Source: Candidatus Babelota bacterium
GTDB taxonomy: Bacteria > Babelota > Babeliae > Babelales > Vermiphilaceae
Direction: 5' to 3'
Assembly (NCBI GenBank): GCA_013213985.1
Contig: JABSSP010000003.1
Span: 1 to 7,625 of the forward strand
Length of the DNA stretch: 7,625 bases
The notes beneath the pieces were generated by a model. That model was given only the letters and a program-made list of their open reading frames with translations, was not told the origin of the DNA and did no database searches. Shown one piece after another: positions 1 to 6,400 of the stretch (its first letter is position 1; each line of letters starts with the position of its first letter). Made by a program: the position numbers and the translations under genes.

Positions 1-755
1 TTTTTGCTGGTATTGTTGCTAATTTTTTTGGTTATGCAGGTAAAACATATTATGCTGTTCAACAGGGTAGCTTGAGTGGCTTAATAGCCTTTGTTATTTT
101 GGCTATTTTTATTGGTATCACTGCGAGCATTGTCTTTTTAGAAAAGGGCGAAAGAAAAATACCAGTGCAATATACGCGTCGTATTGTAGGCCAGCGTGTT
201 TATGGCGGCCAGAGTACGTATATACCATTCAAGATTAATAATGCGAATGTGATGCCTGTTATTTTGGCAGGGGCTGTTATAAACATACCAATGTTTGTGG
301 TTGCAGCTCTTTCTAAATATTCATTTTTTGCGTGGCTTGGAGAAAGTTTGCAATATGGGCATGCTCTTAACAATGTTCTGCAATTTATTCTGATTATTGC
401 TTTTTCATTCTTTTATACAGCCATTATTTTTGATCCTCAAGAATTGGCACAAAATATTAAAAAGAGCGGCGGTTTTATTCCTGGTATTCGTCCGGGTAGA
501 AAGACTGCAGAATTTTTCAACTATATTTTGACCCGTATTGGTTTGGTTGGGGCTATTTACTTAGCTGCGCTTGCCCTCTTGCCTTCCATTTTAATGTTCT
601 TCATTGATATGCCATTTATGTTTAGTGGTACGGGGTTATTGATTGTTGTTGGGGTGGCTCTTGAAACAGCTTCCCAAATTGAATCATACCTGATTGAACA
701 CCGCTATGAAGGGTTTTTATCTTCAGGGAGAATGAAAGGTAGGGGGGCGCGTTGA
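1..755 (+). CDS. secY: Protein translocase subunit SecY, C-terminal part (5' end outside window)
   Basis: SecY is the channel-forming subunit of the SecYEG translocon in the inner membrane. The frame is open from the first complete codon at position 3, so this is a 250-residue C-terminal fragment, roughly from TM5/TM6 to the end of the usual ten-helix protein. Visible family marks are the cytoplasmic loop after TM6 (EKGERKIPVQYTRR, then YGGQSTYIPFKIN), the large loop C5 (FDPQELAQNIKKSGGFIPGIRPG), helices rich in I/L/F/V between them, and the C-terminal tail ending RMKGRGAR, matching the usual KGYGR-like end. A TTG at 72 is an internal Leu codon and not a start, since homology runs upstream of it. 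The stop codon (753-755) overlaps the adk start by 4 bases, suggesting translational coupling. Identification is very secure; only the missing N-terminus is unknown. Confidence 0.97.
   Translation, partial: FAGIVANFFGYAGKTYYAVQQGSLSGLIAFVILAIFIGITASIVFLEKGERKIPVQYTRRIVGQRVYGGQSTYIPFKINNANVMPVILAGAVINIPMFVVAALSKYSFFAWLGESLQYGHALNNVLQFILIIAFSFFYTAIIFDPQELAQNIKKSGGFIPGIRPGRKTAEFFNYILTRIGLVGAIYLAALALLPSILMFFIDMPFMFSGTGLLIVVGVALETASQIESYLIEHRYEGFLSSGRMKGRGAR
741..747 (+). promoter_or_regulatory. Ribosome binding site of adk, G-rich
   Basis: AGGGGGG lies 4 bases before the TTG at 752, inside the end of secY. It decides the choice of TTG as the adk start, because no ATG or GTG in this frame lies closer to the P-loop. 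The site is a G-run variant of the usual AGGAGG. Confidence 0.55.
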
Positions 756-1432
756 GCAATAAATTAACGATATACGTATTTATTGGTCCTCCGGGCTCCG
801 GAAAGGGCTCTCTTTCTGGGTTATGTGTAACTGACCTGGGTTGGAAACAACTTTCGACGGGAAACTTATGTCGAAAGCATATTTCAGAACAGACTGCGAT
901 AGGAAAGCAAATAGATTTTGCTATCAATTCTGGTATACTTGTTTCTGATAGTCTCATTTCTGCTATGGTAGAAAATTGGCTTGAAAATTCAAAAAATCAG
1001 GGACAAACAGTTATTTTTGATGGTTATCCACGAACAGTTCCTCAGGCACAATCCTTGGTAAAGTGGCTTGAAGATAGTTCATTAGATGTTGATTTGAAGG
1101 TGATTAAGCTGTCTGTTTCTGACGATGTGGTGATTGATCGCCTGTCTCGTCGGTATATATGTCAAAACAGTGATTGTCAGACAGTTTATTCGTTGTCAGA
1201 AGACGATGCTTCCAATGCTTTATGTACCAAATGTGCAGGGAACTTGGTACGGCGAAAGGACGATGAGCCTGATTCTATTAAGGATCGGTTAGTTGTTTTT
1301 CATCAGCATGCACGTGGTGTAGAAGACTTTTTAGTAAAATCGGGTTTTCCCGTTATCACAGTTAATGCAGAACAACCGCTGCAAGAAGTGTTTCATGAGT
1401 TTAAACAATTGATATGCGTAGATGATAAATGA
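752..1432 (+). CDS. adk: Adenylate kinase, zinc-type LID
   Basis: Adenylate kinase (ATP + AMP = 2 ADP) is a cytoplasmic enzyme of nucleotide balance. The 226-residue protein has the P-loop GPPGSGKGS at residues 12-20, the AMP-site segment LSTGNLCRKHI (34-44), FDGYPRT (89-95) with its conserved Arg, and a LID domain (about 131-170). The LID carries four cysteines (C137, C142, C158, C161), spaced CX4C and CX2C, as expected for a structural zinc site. The KDRL Arg after the LID is also present. Two small oddities are the CX4C spacing of the first pair, usually CX2C, and Asn in place of the usual Asp in the STGD motif. The start is TTG at 752, overlapping the secY stop and preceded by a G-rich Shine-Dalgarno. 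The stop overlaps the map start (ATGA), so the three genes are probably translated in a coupled way. Position between secY and map is the standard one in many phyla. Confidence 0.96.
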   Translation: MSNKLTIYVFIGPPGSGKGSLSGLCVTDLGWKQLSTGNLCRKHISEQTAIGKQIDFAINSGILVSDSLISAMVENWLENSKNQGQTVIFDGYPRTVPQAQSLVKWLEDSSLDVDLKVIKLSVSDDVVIDRLSRRYICQNSDCQTVYSLSEDDASNALCTKCAGNLVRRKDDEPDSIKDRLVVFHQHARGVEDFLVKSGFPVITVNAEQPLQEVFHEFKQLICVDDK

Positions 1433-2190
1433 TTGTAATTAAGAACAAAACTGCTATTCGTAAAATGGAAATTGCAGGAGCCAAATTACTTGATCTTTTT
1501 ACCCAAGTGGCGTCGTTTATACGTCCAGGTATCACTACGCTTGATATTGATTCTTTTATTGCGAATCAATTGAAGCAACGGGGTCTTACATCACGAGCAA
1601 AAGGTTACATGGGCTACAAGTATGTGAGTTGTATCTCAGTTAACGATGTTGTAGTACATGGTGTTCCTTCTGCGGCTGTGGTTTTGAAAGATAAAGATTT
1701 AGTCAAGGTTGACCTGTGTGCTTCTTATAAAGGGTATTGTGCTGATATGGCGCGATGCTTTTTTATTGGGGATGCTGATTCAAATGTGGTACGCTTTGTT
1801 GAAGTTGCTCAAAAAGCTCTTGATGCTGGTATTGCTCAAGCGCGTGCGGGAAATCGCTTATCAGATATCTCAGCTGCTGTGCAGACAGAAGTTGAAAAAA
1901 ATGGTTTTGGTATTGTTCGAGAATTTGCAGGACATGGCATTGGGAAACAGATGCATGAAGATCCTGAAATTTTGAATTATGGAAAACCTGGACAAGAGCC
2001 TGTTCTACGTCCTGGTATGACATTTGCAATTGAACCGATGATCACTATGGGTAAGCATAATGTGTATATTGCGGGCGATGGATGGACGGTGAAAACAGAA
2101 GATAAAAGTTTGGCTGCCCATGTTGAAGATACAGTTTTGGTGACCAGTGGTGCGCCAAAAATTTTAACTAGATTGAGCGATAGAGGTTAG
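1429..2190 (+). CDS. map: Methionine aminopeptidase, type I
   Basis: MetAP removes the initiator methionine from nascent proteins in the cytoplasm, after deformylation. The 253-residue length is normal for bacterial type Ia enzymes. All five metal ligands of the pita-bread fold are visible: D95 and D106 (in VKVDL and CADMAR), H169 (AGHGIG), E202 (AIEPM) and E233 (HVEDT). The catalytic histidines H77 (VVHGVP) and H176 (MHEDP) are also present. There is no N-terminal zinc or SH3-like extension. The ATG overlaps the adk stop codon as ATGA. The infA start follows the stop by 7 bases. Identification is secure and the enzyme looks fully active. Confidence 0.97.
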   Translation: MIVIKNKTAIRKMEIAGAKLLDLFTQVASFIRPGITTLDIDSFIANQLKQRGLTSRAKGYMGYKYVSCISVNDVVVHGVPSAAVVLKDKDLVKVDLCASYKGYCADMARCFFIGDADSNVVRFVEVAQKALDAGIAQARAGNRLSDISAAVQTEVEKNGFGIVREFAGHGIGKQMHEDPEILNYGKPGQEPVLRPGMTFAIEPMITMGKHNVYIAGDGWTVKTEDKSLAAHVEDTVLVTSGAPKILTRLSDRG

Positions 2191-2197
2191 GCGAGAT

Positions 2198-2494
2198 ATG
2201 GTGAAGCGTAAGCGTGGGCAACAAAAAAAAGAGCCAGTAAGACGTAAAAGGCAGAAGAAGCAGCGAGAGCACAAAGCAAAAGAGGATGTGATAAAGGTAG
2301 ACGGAATTGTCAAAAAAACATTGCCTAATGCTATGTTTCGCGTTGAAATAGAAGGCGGGCATATAGTGCTTGGGCACGTGTCAGGTAAAATGAGAATGTT
2401 TTACATCAAAATTTTACCGGGAGATCGTGTCGCCTTAGAGCTTTCTCCTTATGATTTGAAGCGTGGCAGAATTGTTTTGCGTTATAAAAATTAA
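2198..2494 (+). CDS. infA: Translation initiation factor IF-1 with basic N-terminal extension
   Basis: IF-1 binds the 30S A site during initiation. The core, residues 27-98, is an OB fold that follows the family closely: [47 protein letters not shown] and the RYK end. The usual protein is about 72 residues and begins with Met at the AKEDVI segment. Here a 26-residue segment precedes it, with 14 Lys/Arg. No ATG or TTG lies in frame between 2201 and the core. The only nearer start is GTG at 2288, which would remove the conserved AKED and has an SD-like AGAGG only 2 bases away. I therefore keep the ATG at 2198, with AGAGG at 2182-2186 upstream. An in-frame A8 run sits inside the extension. The gene lies 7 bases after map and 26 bases before rpmJ, its usual neighbours. 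Confidence 0.94.
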   Translation: MVKRKRGQQKKEPVRRKRQKKQREHKAKEDVIKVDGIVKKTLPNAMFRVEIEGGHIVLGHVSGKMRMFYIKILPGDRVALELSPYDLKRGRIVLRYKN

Positions 2495-2520
2495 TAATCA
2501 ATGTTACTAGTGGGTTGGTC

Positions 2521-2637
2521 ATGAAAGTAAAAACATCGGTTAAAAAAATCTGTACGGACTGTCGTATTATTAAGCGAAAAGGCGTTGTTCGTGTTATTTG
2601 CAAAAAAAATGCAAGACACAAGCAGCGTCAGGGTTAA
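2521..2637 (+). CDS. rpmJ: 50S ribosomal protein L36, zinc-binding form
   Basis: This 38-residue protein is the smallest large-subunit protein. It starts [14 protein letters not shown] and ends [12 protein letters not shown], an almost textbook L36. The zinc ligands C11, C14, C27 and H33 are all present, so this is the zinc-containing paralogue type. It sits between infA and rpsM, the expected place. The upstream GGGTTGG is only a weak Shine-Dalgarno match. The gene is short, but its length, spacing and end motif make it secure. Confidence 0.96.
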   Translation: MKVKTSVKKICTDCRIIKRKGVVRVICKKNARHKQRQG

Positions 2638-2660
2638 CAGGCGGGAACTAAGGATATTAT

Positions 2661-3050
2661 ATGGCTAGAATAGAAGGTGTTAATCTTCCTGGAAAAAAGC
2701 GGGTTGAATACGGGTTAACGTATCTTTATGGAATAGGGCCAAAAAGCTCTAGAGATATTTTAAGTAAAGTTGGGGTTTCTCTTGATAAGCGAGTGAAGGA
2801 TCTGACAGATCAAGAAGTTGCGAACCTTCAAAAAGAAATCACTGCACATTATAGAATTGAAGGTGAATTACGCAAGGACGTGCTCCTTAACATCAAGCGT
2901 TTGCAAGAAATCGGCAGCTATCGAGGAATTAGACATAAAAAGGGATTGCCGGTTCGAGGACAGAAAACAAAAACAAATGCACGAACACGTAAAGGACCTC
3001 GTAAAAAGGGTGGAGCTGTTTCTCTTAAGCGTAAAGTAACCAAAAAGTAG
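2661..3050 (+). CDS. rpsM: 30S ribosomal protein S13
   Basis: S13 lies in the head of the small subunit, contacts the P-site tRNA and forms bridges to the 50S. The 129-residue protein starts [20 protein letters not shown] and shows the GIG turn (24-26, [10 protein letters not shown]) of the helix-two-turn-helix region. A helical middle contains [11 protein letters not shown], then [18 protein letters not shown] (84-101), and the basic tail [13 protein letters not shown] reaches the tRNA site. Length is slightly above the usual 115-125 because of the Lys-rich C-terminus. The start is supported by TAAGGA at 2649-2654, 6 bases upstream. In E. coli this gene is the site of S4 autoregulation. I see no obvious comparable leader structure here. 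Confidence 0.97.
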   Translation: MARIEGVNLPGKKRVEYGLTYLYGIGPKSSRDILSKVGVSLDKRVKDLTDQEVANLQKEITAHYRIEGELRKDVLLNIKRLQEIGSYRGIRHKKGLPVRGQKTKTNARTRKGPRKKGGAVSLKRKVTKK

Positions 3051-3077
3051 AATTATAAATAGGGCATAAAGGTCAGA

Positions 3078-3461
3078 ATGGCATATAAAAAAAAAGCTAA
3101 GAAACATAAAAAACGCGTTGATAGTGCGATTGTGCACATAAAATCTTCTTTTAATAATACGCTTGTGTCTGTTACGACACTTGAGGGAGATGTTCTTCTA
3201 CGTGGCAGCTCAGGAAAAATGGGGTTCAAAGGTTCTCGTAAAGGAACACCATTTGCAGCAGGGCAAATTGGCTCAACGCTCGCAAAAGACATGCAGACGA
3301 TGGGTATTAAAACTATAGAAGTGAACATGAAGGGACCCGGTTCTGGACGCGATTCAGTTGTTCGAGCGTTGCAAGGGTCTGGACTTAATGTTTCAGTTTT
3401 GCGTGACGTGACTCCTTTACCGCATAACGGTTGTCGCCCACCTAAAAAGCGCAGAGTGTAA
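3078..3461 (+). CDS. rpsK: 30S ribosomal protein S11
   Basis: S11 sits on the platform of the 30S subunit next to the mRNA exit region. The 127-residue protein contains the family signatures HIKSSFNNTLVSVT (20-33), SSGKMGFKGSRKGTPFAAG (44-62), GPGSGRDSVVRAL (86-98) and the C-terminal DVTPLPHNGCRPPKKRRV. The Asn117-Gly118 pair corresponds to the E. coli Asn119-Gly site that is converted to isoaspartate, so the same modification is possible. The N-terminus (YKKKAKKHKKR) is basic, as usual. The start ATG follows AAAGG (3068-3072) by 5 bases. The gap to rpsM is 27 bases. Confidence 0.97.
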   Translation: MAYKKKAKKHKKRVDSAIVHIKSSFNNTLVSVTTLEGDVLLRGSSGKMGFKGSRKGTPFAAGQIGSTLAKDMQTMGIKTIEVNMKGPGSGRDSVVRALQGSGLNVSVLRDVTPLPHNGCRPPKKRRV

Positions 3462-3521
3462 TTTAAAAAGCAAATGAATACGTTAATTGAATTGGTAGGT
3501 CAATAAATTATTAAGGCAAGC

Positions 3522-4083
3522 ATGGAAAAAAGCTCTTCTAGAGGTGCAGAGAAGACAACAAAAACAACACAGCAAAAGCGCACTCGCAAATTATCTGAGT
3601 ATGGGAAGCAGCTCGCGGAAAAACAAAAAGTTAAACAAATGTATGGTGTTCGTGAGAAACAATTTAAACGTTTTTTTAAACTAGCTACGCAAAAACGTGA
3701 AGGGGTTCCCGGGGAAAAACTACTGAGCCTACTTGAGCGTCGTCTTGATAATACGGTGTTTCGTTTAAAGTTATCTGAAACACGTCCTCAGGCACGTCAA
3801 GTAGTCGTACATGGTCATATTTACGTAAATGGTAAAAAAGTTCATTTCTCCGTCTTATTTTGTACACGTAGATGATGTTATTTCTATTGCACCTCGTGCT
3901 CTAGAAATAAAGGCATTTGTAGACCAGGTTATTGATAAGCGTCTTAACATTGGTATTAAGGTTCCTGAATGGCTTGAACTTGATAAGAGTGCGCGTAAGG
4001 GAAAAGTATTGCGTAACCCTGTTCGTTCAGACATCGGGACTCCGATTGAAGAACATCTTATCGTTGAACTATACTCCAAATAA
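3522..4083 (+). CDS. rpsD: 30S ribosomal protein S4, interrupted by a one-base frameshift
   Basis: S4 is a primary 16S rRNA binder in the 30S body and affects decoding accuracy. The gene is read in two frames. The first (3522-3836 and on to a stop at 3875) gives residues up to HGHIYVNGK; the second continues [17 protein letters not shown] to the canonical end [11 protein letters not shown] at 4083. Skipping one A of the A6 run at 3834-3839 joins them into a 186-residue protein whose junction [13 protein letters not shown] has the same length as the usual VNGKRVNIPSYLV. The S4 RNA-binding domain is about residues 72-135. Landmarks are [19 protein letters not shown] (24-42) and [14 protein letters not shown] (64-77). 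The ATG at 3522 follows TAAGG by 5 bases, and an in-frame stop lies at 3504-3506. The first 23 residues are Ser/Thr/Lys/Arg-rich and lack the usual GP..K..RREG and PGQHG segments. As the gene is essential, an assembly error or a decoding bypass is more likely than true loss. Confidence 0.92.
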
Positions 4084-4137
4084 TAGTCTTGTTTGGATTT
4101 TAATTATTGTATGAATAATATGTTAACTCAGCTATTT

Positions 4138-4143
4138 AGGAGG
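4138..4143 (+). promoter_or_regulatory. Ribosome binding site of rpoA
   Basis: A full-consensus AGGAGG lies 4 bases before the rpoA ATG. It is the strongest Shine-Dalgarno in the window; most neighbours have only partial matches such as AAGGA. It supports the start at 4148. Confidence 0.8.
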
Positions 4144-4147
4144 TTGA

Positions 4148-5194
4148 ATGGACAAAAAAGAGTATAAGCCATTAACGATTCCAAAGTTAACGTGGAATAA
4201 AAAAACTTTGACCGATACGTTTGGTGAGCTTGTTGCACAACCTTTGGAACCTGGTTTTGGTATGACCCTGGGGGGCACACTTAGACGAATTCTTCTTGGA
4301 GGAATTGAAGGTGCTGCAGTAACATCGGTCATCATCAAGGGAATTAATAATGAATTCACTGCTTTGCCGGGCGTTTCTGAAGATGCAATGCAAGTGTTGT
4401 TGAATATCAAAGGCATTGTTATTAAAAACACAACGGGAAAACCTGGCCGTATGCGTTTGACTGTTGATGGTGAAGCAACGGCAAAAGCTGCTGACATTGT
4501 TGCTGATGGGCATTTTGAAATAGTAAACCCTGATCATGTTATTGCGCGTGTTTCGGCTGGTGGAAAACTGGATATTGAATTTTTTGTTGAAATAGGAAGA
4601 GGTTATCAACGAACTCAGTGGCCAGTTGGACAAGCACTGCAAGAAGATAATCGCGTTTATTTAGATGCAATGTTTTCTCCTGTAAGAAAAGTTATGTTTG
4701 ATGTTGAAAAAACTCGTGTAGGGAAAGATATTGGATATGACAAGCTCATACTTCGTATTACTACAAATGGTGCTGAAAATCCGATCGATGTAGTGCATTA
4801 TGCTGTTTCTATTTTGCGAACTCAGTTAGAACATTTCATTACGGGTACCGAAATACCGTTTAATGAAATCTCTGACGTTCCAAGTTATACAGAAGATGAT
4901 GATGCGGGTGATGCTGCTGCAGGTGATGGATTAAAAGGAATTTCTCCAGAAGTTCTTATGAAACCGATAGAAGAATTGGAACTTTCAGTTCGTGCGCATA
5001 ACTGCTTGATTAACGCGGGCATTAAACGTTTTATAGACTTGGTGAATGTAGTAGAAGATGAAGGACTCAAAATTAAAAACTTTGGTAGTAAATCTTTAAA
5101 TGAAGTTAAAGATGGTCTAAAGGCATTTGGACTTTCTCTTGGGATGAATATCAAGGAGAGCGATTTAAAAAAAGCTCTTCAAGATAAAGCATAG
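4148..5194 (+). CDS. rpoA: DNA-directed RNA polymerase subunit alpha
   Basis: The alpha subunit dimerises to seed assembly of RNA polymerase and contacts upstream promoter DNA and activators. The 348-residue protein is somewhat longer than the usual 315-330. The N-terminal domain (about 1-240) has EPGFGMTLGGTLRRILL (34-50) with the paired Arg used in assembly, and IKGINNEF plus LPGVSEDAMQVLLNIK (73-88). An acidic, Ala/Gly-rich linker (about 246-262, TEDDDAGDAAAGDG) follows. The C-terminal domain (about 270-335) shows ELELSVRAHNCL, where R282, N285 and C286 match E. coli R265, N268 and C269 of the UP-element surface, and NFGSKSLNEVKDGL, where K315, S316 and E319 match K298, S299 and E302. UP-element recognition is therefore expected. 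A final lysine-rich tail ends at residue 348. The gene is preceded by a 64-base gap, the longest in the operon. Confidence 0.97.
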   Translation: MDKKEYKPLTIPKLTWNKKTLTDTFGELVAQPLEPGFGMTLGGTLRRILLGGIEGAAVTSVIIKGINNEFTALPGVSEDAMQVLLNIKGIVIKNTTGKPGRMRLTVDGEATAKAADIVADGHFEIVNPDHVIARVSAGGKLDIEFFVEIGRGYQRTQWPVGQALQEDNRVYLDAMFSPVRKVMFDVEKTRVGKDIGYDKLILRITTNGAENPIDVVHYAVSILRTQLEHFITGTEIPFNEISDVPSYTEDDDAGDAAAGDGLKGISPEVLMKPIEELELSVRAHNCLINAGIKRFIDLVNVVEDEGLKIKNFGSKSLNEVKDGLKAFGLSLGMNIKESDLKKALQDKA

Positions 5195-5227
5195 TAGATA
5201 TATTCTTTAATATCAGGATCGTATGTC

Positions 5228-5584
5228 ATGAGACATCAAAATGGTAGAAAAAAACTGAATCTTAAAGCGCCTCACAAGCGTTCTATGATTCGTAATCAGG
5301 CAATTCATTTGATTACCTATGGTCATCTTGTATCAACAAGGGCGACCATTAAAGAATTACAACGTTTTGTTGAAAAGCTTGTAACGATTGCTCGTGTTGG
5401 TAATGAATTTAATGCTCGTCGTAGAGTTAAGGCATTGATGCCGTATAAAGATGCTGCGTGTATTAAATTATTCAAAGAAATTGCGCCTAAATATGTTGAT
5501 CGTCCGGGTGGATACACTCGTGTTATTCCTATGGGAAAACGCATGAGTGATACGGCAACTATTGCTCGTTTGGAATGGGTATAA
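5228..5584 (+). CDS. rplQ: 50S ribosomal protein L17
   Basis: L17 lies near the exit tunnel of the large subunit. The 118-residue protein begins MRHQNGRKKLNLKAPHKRSM and has LVSTRATIKELQRFVEKLVTIA (34-55), ARRRVKAL, KLFKEIAPKYVDRPGGYTRV (80-99) and ends IARLEWV, all family marks. It is at the short end of the bacterial range with no C-terminal extension. The start at 5228 is chosen over the out-of-frame ATG at 5223 and is preceded by AGGAT (5215-5219). It follows rpoA by 33 bases, the standard last pair of the alpha operon. Confidence 0.96.
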   Translation: MRHQNGRKKLNLKAPHKRSMIRNQAIHLITYGHLVSTRATIKELQRFVEKLVTIARVGNEFNARRRVKALMPYKDAACIKLFKEIAPKYVDRPGGYTRVIPMGKRMSDTATIARLEWV

Positions 5585-5590
5585 ATAAGT

Positions 5591-5833
5591 ATGTCAGATG
5601 AAACGCTGCTACGCCAAATAGAAGACGTTCTTGACGAAATTCGTCCTAACATCCAAATGGATGGTGGTGATGTTAAGTTTATCCGCTTCGATGATGGCGT
5701 GGTGTATGTAAAATTAGAAGGTGCGTGTGTTGGTTGTCCTGCAGCAACACAAACACTTAAATTTGGAATTGAAGAATCATTGAAAGATCAAGTTTCTGAA
5801 GTTCGCGAGGTTATTGCAGTAGACCATGAGTAG
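5591..5833 (+). CDS. NifU-like (Nfu) Fe-S scaffold/carrier domain protein
   Basis: This 80-residue protein is a stand-alone NifU C-terminal (Nfu) domain, which binds a transient Fe-S cluster at a homodimer interface and passes it to client proteins. The features are IRPNIQMDGGDVKFIRF (17-33), GACVGCPAATQTLKFGIEESLK (44-65) with the cluster-binding pair C46-X2-C49, and a C-terminal VREVIAVD. There is no NifU N-terminal scaffold domain and no A-type domain. It starts only 6 bases after the rplQ stop and has no clear Shine-Dalgarno, so translation probably depends on ribosomes finishing rplQ. It is the last gene before the terminator at 5851, so it appears to be part of the ribosomal operon, which is not its usual position. 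Domain identification is secure; I leave the gene symbol open. Confidence 0.92.
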   Translation: MSDETLLRQIEDVLDEIRPNIQMDGGDVKFIRFDDGVVYVKLEGACVGCPAATQTLKFGIEESLKDQVSEVREVIAVDHE

Positions 5834-5850
5834 TTGATTTACTGTAATTA

Positions 5851-5890
5851 AAAAAAGACGCTTTCATTTTTTGAAAGCGTCTTTTTTTTT
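5851..5890. terminator. Bidirectional intrinsic terminator between convergent blocks
   Basis: Stem GACGCTTTCA (5857-5866) pairs perfectly with TGAAAGCGTC (5872-5881) around a five-T loop. It is preceded by six A (5851-5856) and followed by nine T (5882-5890). On the plus strand it ends the ribosomal operon 17 bases after the nfu stop. On the minus strand the A run gives a T6 tract, so it also ends the gene at 5916-6233. Confidence 0.95.
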
Positions 5891-5915
5891 GTTTAGTTTT
5901 TTAAATTTAGATTAA

Positions 5916-6233
5916 TTATTGATTATTGTTGTCTGATCCGTTTAATTCTATAGAAATACTTCCGTGAATATCTTCAATATCATAAGTTTTTTTTATTTCG
6001 TTCGTGAGTTGTTCGACTAGTTCCTGTTTATCAGTATCATCAGCTGTTTGTAAGATATCACGATAGGTGTTTACTATTTCATTCCACGTTTTTTCGTTTT
6101 CATGACGTTCCGCTTCAAAACACACTTTTACTTTTTCTATTTCTTCTGATGGAATATCCATTTTTGTGGTATTAGCTTGTAGTGCTAAACTTGCTAATAA
6201 AGAAAGTGCAAAGATTGTAACATGTTTTTTCAT
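5916..6233 (-). CDS. Small predicted secreted protein, unrecognised
   Basis: I do not recognise this 105-residue protein. It begins with a clear export signal: MKKH, a hydrophobic core to residue 19 (VTIFALSLLASLALQ), and a likely signal peptidase I cut after A20 (LQA|NTT). The mature part (21-105) is acidic and mostly helical in character, with charged stretches such as EEIEKVKVCFEAERHENEK (30-48) and DKQELVEQLTNEIKK (68-82). It has one Cys (C38) and ends in a polar DNNNQ tail. It is probably periplasmic or secreted. The ATG follows AAGGA (minus strand, plus coordinates 6241-6245) by 7 bases. It has its own upstream region, shared in layout with the gene at 6401-7106, and ends at the bidirectional terminator. 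Coding quality is supported by signal peptide, SD and terminator placement; function is unknown. Confidence 0.8.
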   Translation of the reverse strand: MKKHVTIFALSLLASLALQANTTKMDIPSEEIEKVKVCFEAERHENEKTWNEIVNTYRDILQTADDTDKQELVEQLTNEIKKTYDIEDIHGSISIELNGSDNNNQ

Positions 6234-6240
6234 GTTGTAT

Positions 6241-6315
6241 TCCTTATTGTTAGGTAATTAAAATGTATAACTTCTTTAAAAGAATTGCATGGTAAAACAA
6301 TTTAATCAAAAGGGT
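6241..6315 (-). promoter_or_regulatory. Putative promoter/leader of the 5916-6233 gene
   Basis: On the minus strand this region contains, in order: ACCCTTTTGA (plus 6306-6315), 34 bases, GTTATA (plus 6266-6271), 20 bases, then AAGGAATA and the ATG. The last 13 of the 34 bases are a perfect palindrome, TTCTTTTAAAGAA (plus 6272-6284). TATACA could be a -10 box (4 of 6). I see no convincing -35 at 16-18 bases. The same arrangement occurs upstream of the other secreted-protein gene, which is the main reason to call it. Confidence 0.5.
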
Positions 6316-6353
6316 AATCAATAGTGCGTGTAATTCTATTTATTATAAATGAG

Positions 6354-6377
6354 AAGACCCTCTTATCAGAGGGTCTT
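6354..6377 (-). terminator. Hairpin terminator after the 6401-7106 gene
   Basis: AAGACCCTCT (6354-6363) and AGAGGGTCTT (6368-6377) form a perfect 10-base stem with a four-base loop. It lies 23 bases beyond the stop codon of the minus-strand gene. The T tract on the minus side (TTCTCATTTAT) is weak; on the plus side it is TTTT. It probably separates the two secreted-protein genes into different transcripts, though leakily. Confidence 0.65.
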
Positions 6378-6400
6378 TTAGATTGATTCCAAATTTCTAT

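Noticed and set aside
72..755. Complete short SecY-like gene starting at TTG 72
   Set aside because: The frame is open upstream to the window edge and reads as SecY sequence, so this is an internal Leu codon in a truncated gene.
1709..1975. Plus- and minus-strand overlapping frames inside map, and similar ones inside rpsM, rpsK, rpoA and rplQ
   Set aside because: All are antisense or shifted shadows of well-identified genes with no motifs or ribosome binding sites.
3829..4083. Separate 84-residue gene starting at ATG 3829
   Set aside because: It has no Shine-Dalgarno, and its sequence is the C-terminal half of S4 continuing from the upstream frame; the ATG is a chance codon within HIYVNGK.
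4093..4121. Possible promoter before rpoA: TTGGAT, 17 bases, TAATAT
   Set aside because: Only 3 of 6 and 4 of 6 consensus matches in an AT-rich gap of 64 bases; such pairs are expected by chance. An internal promoter would need transcript 5' end data.
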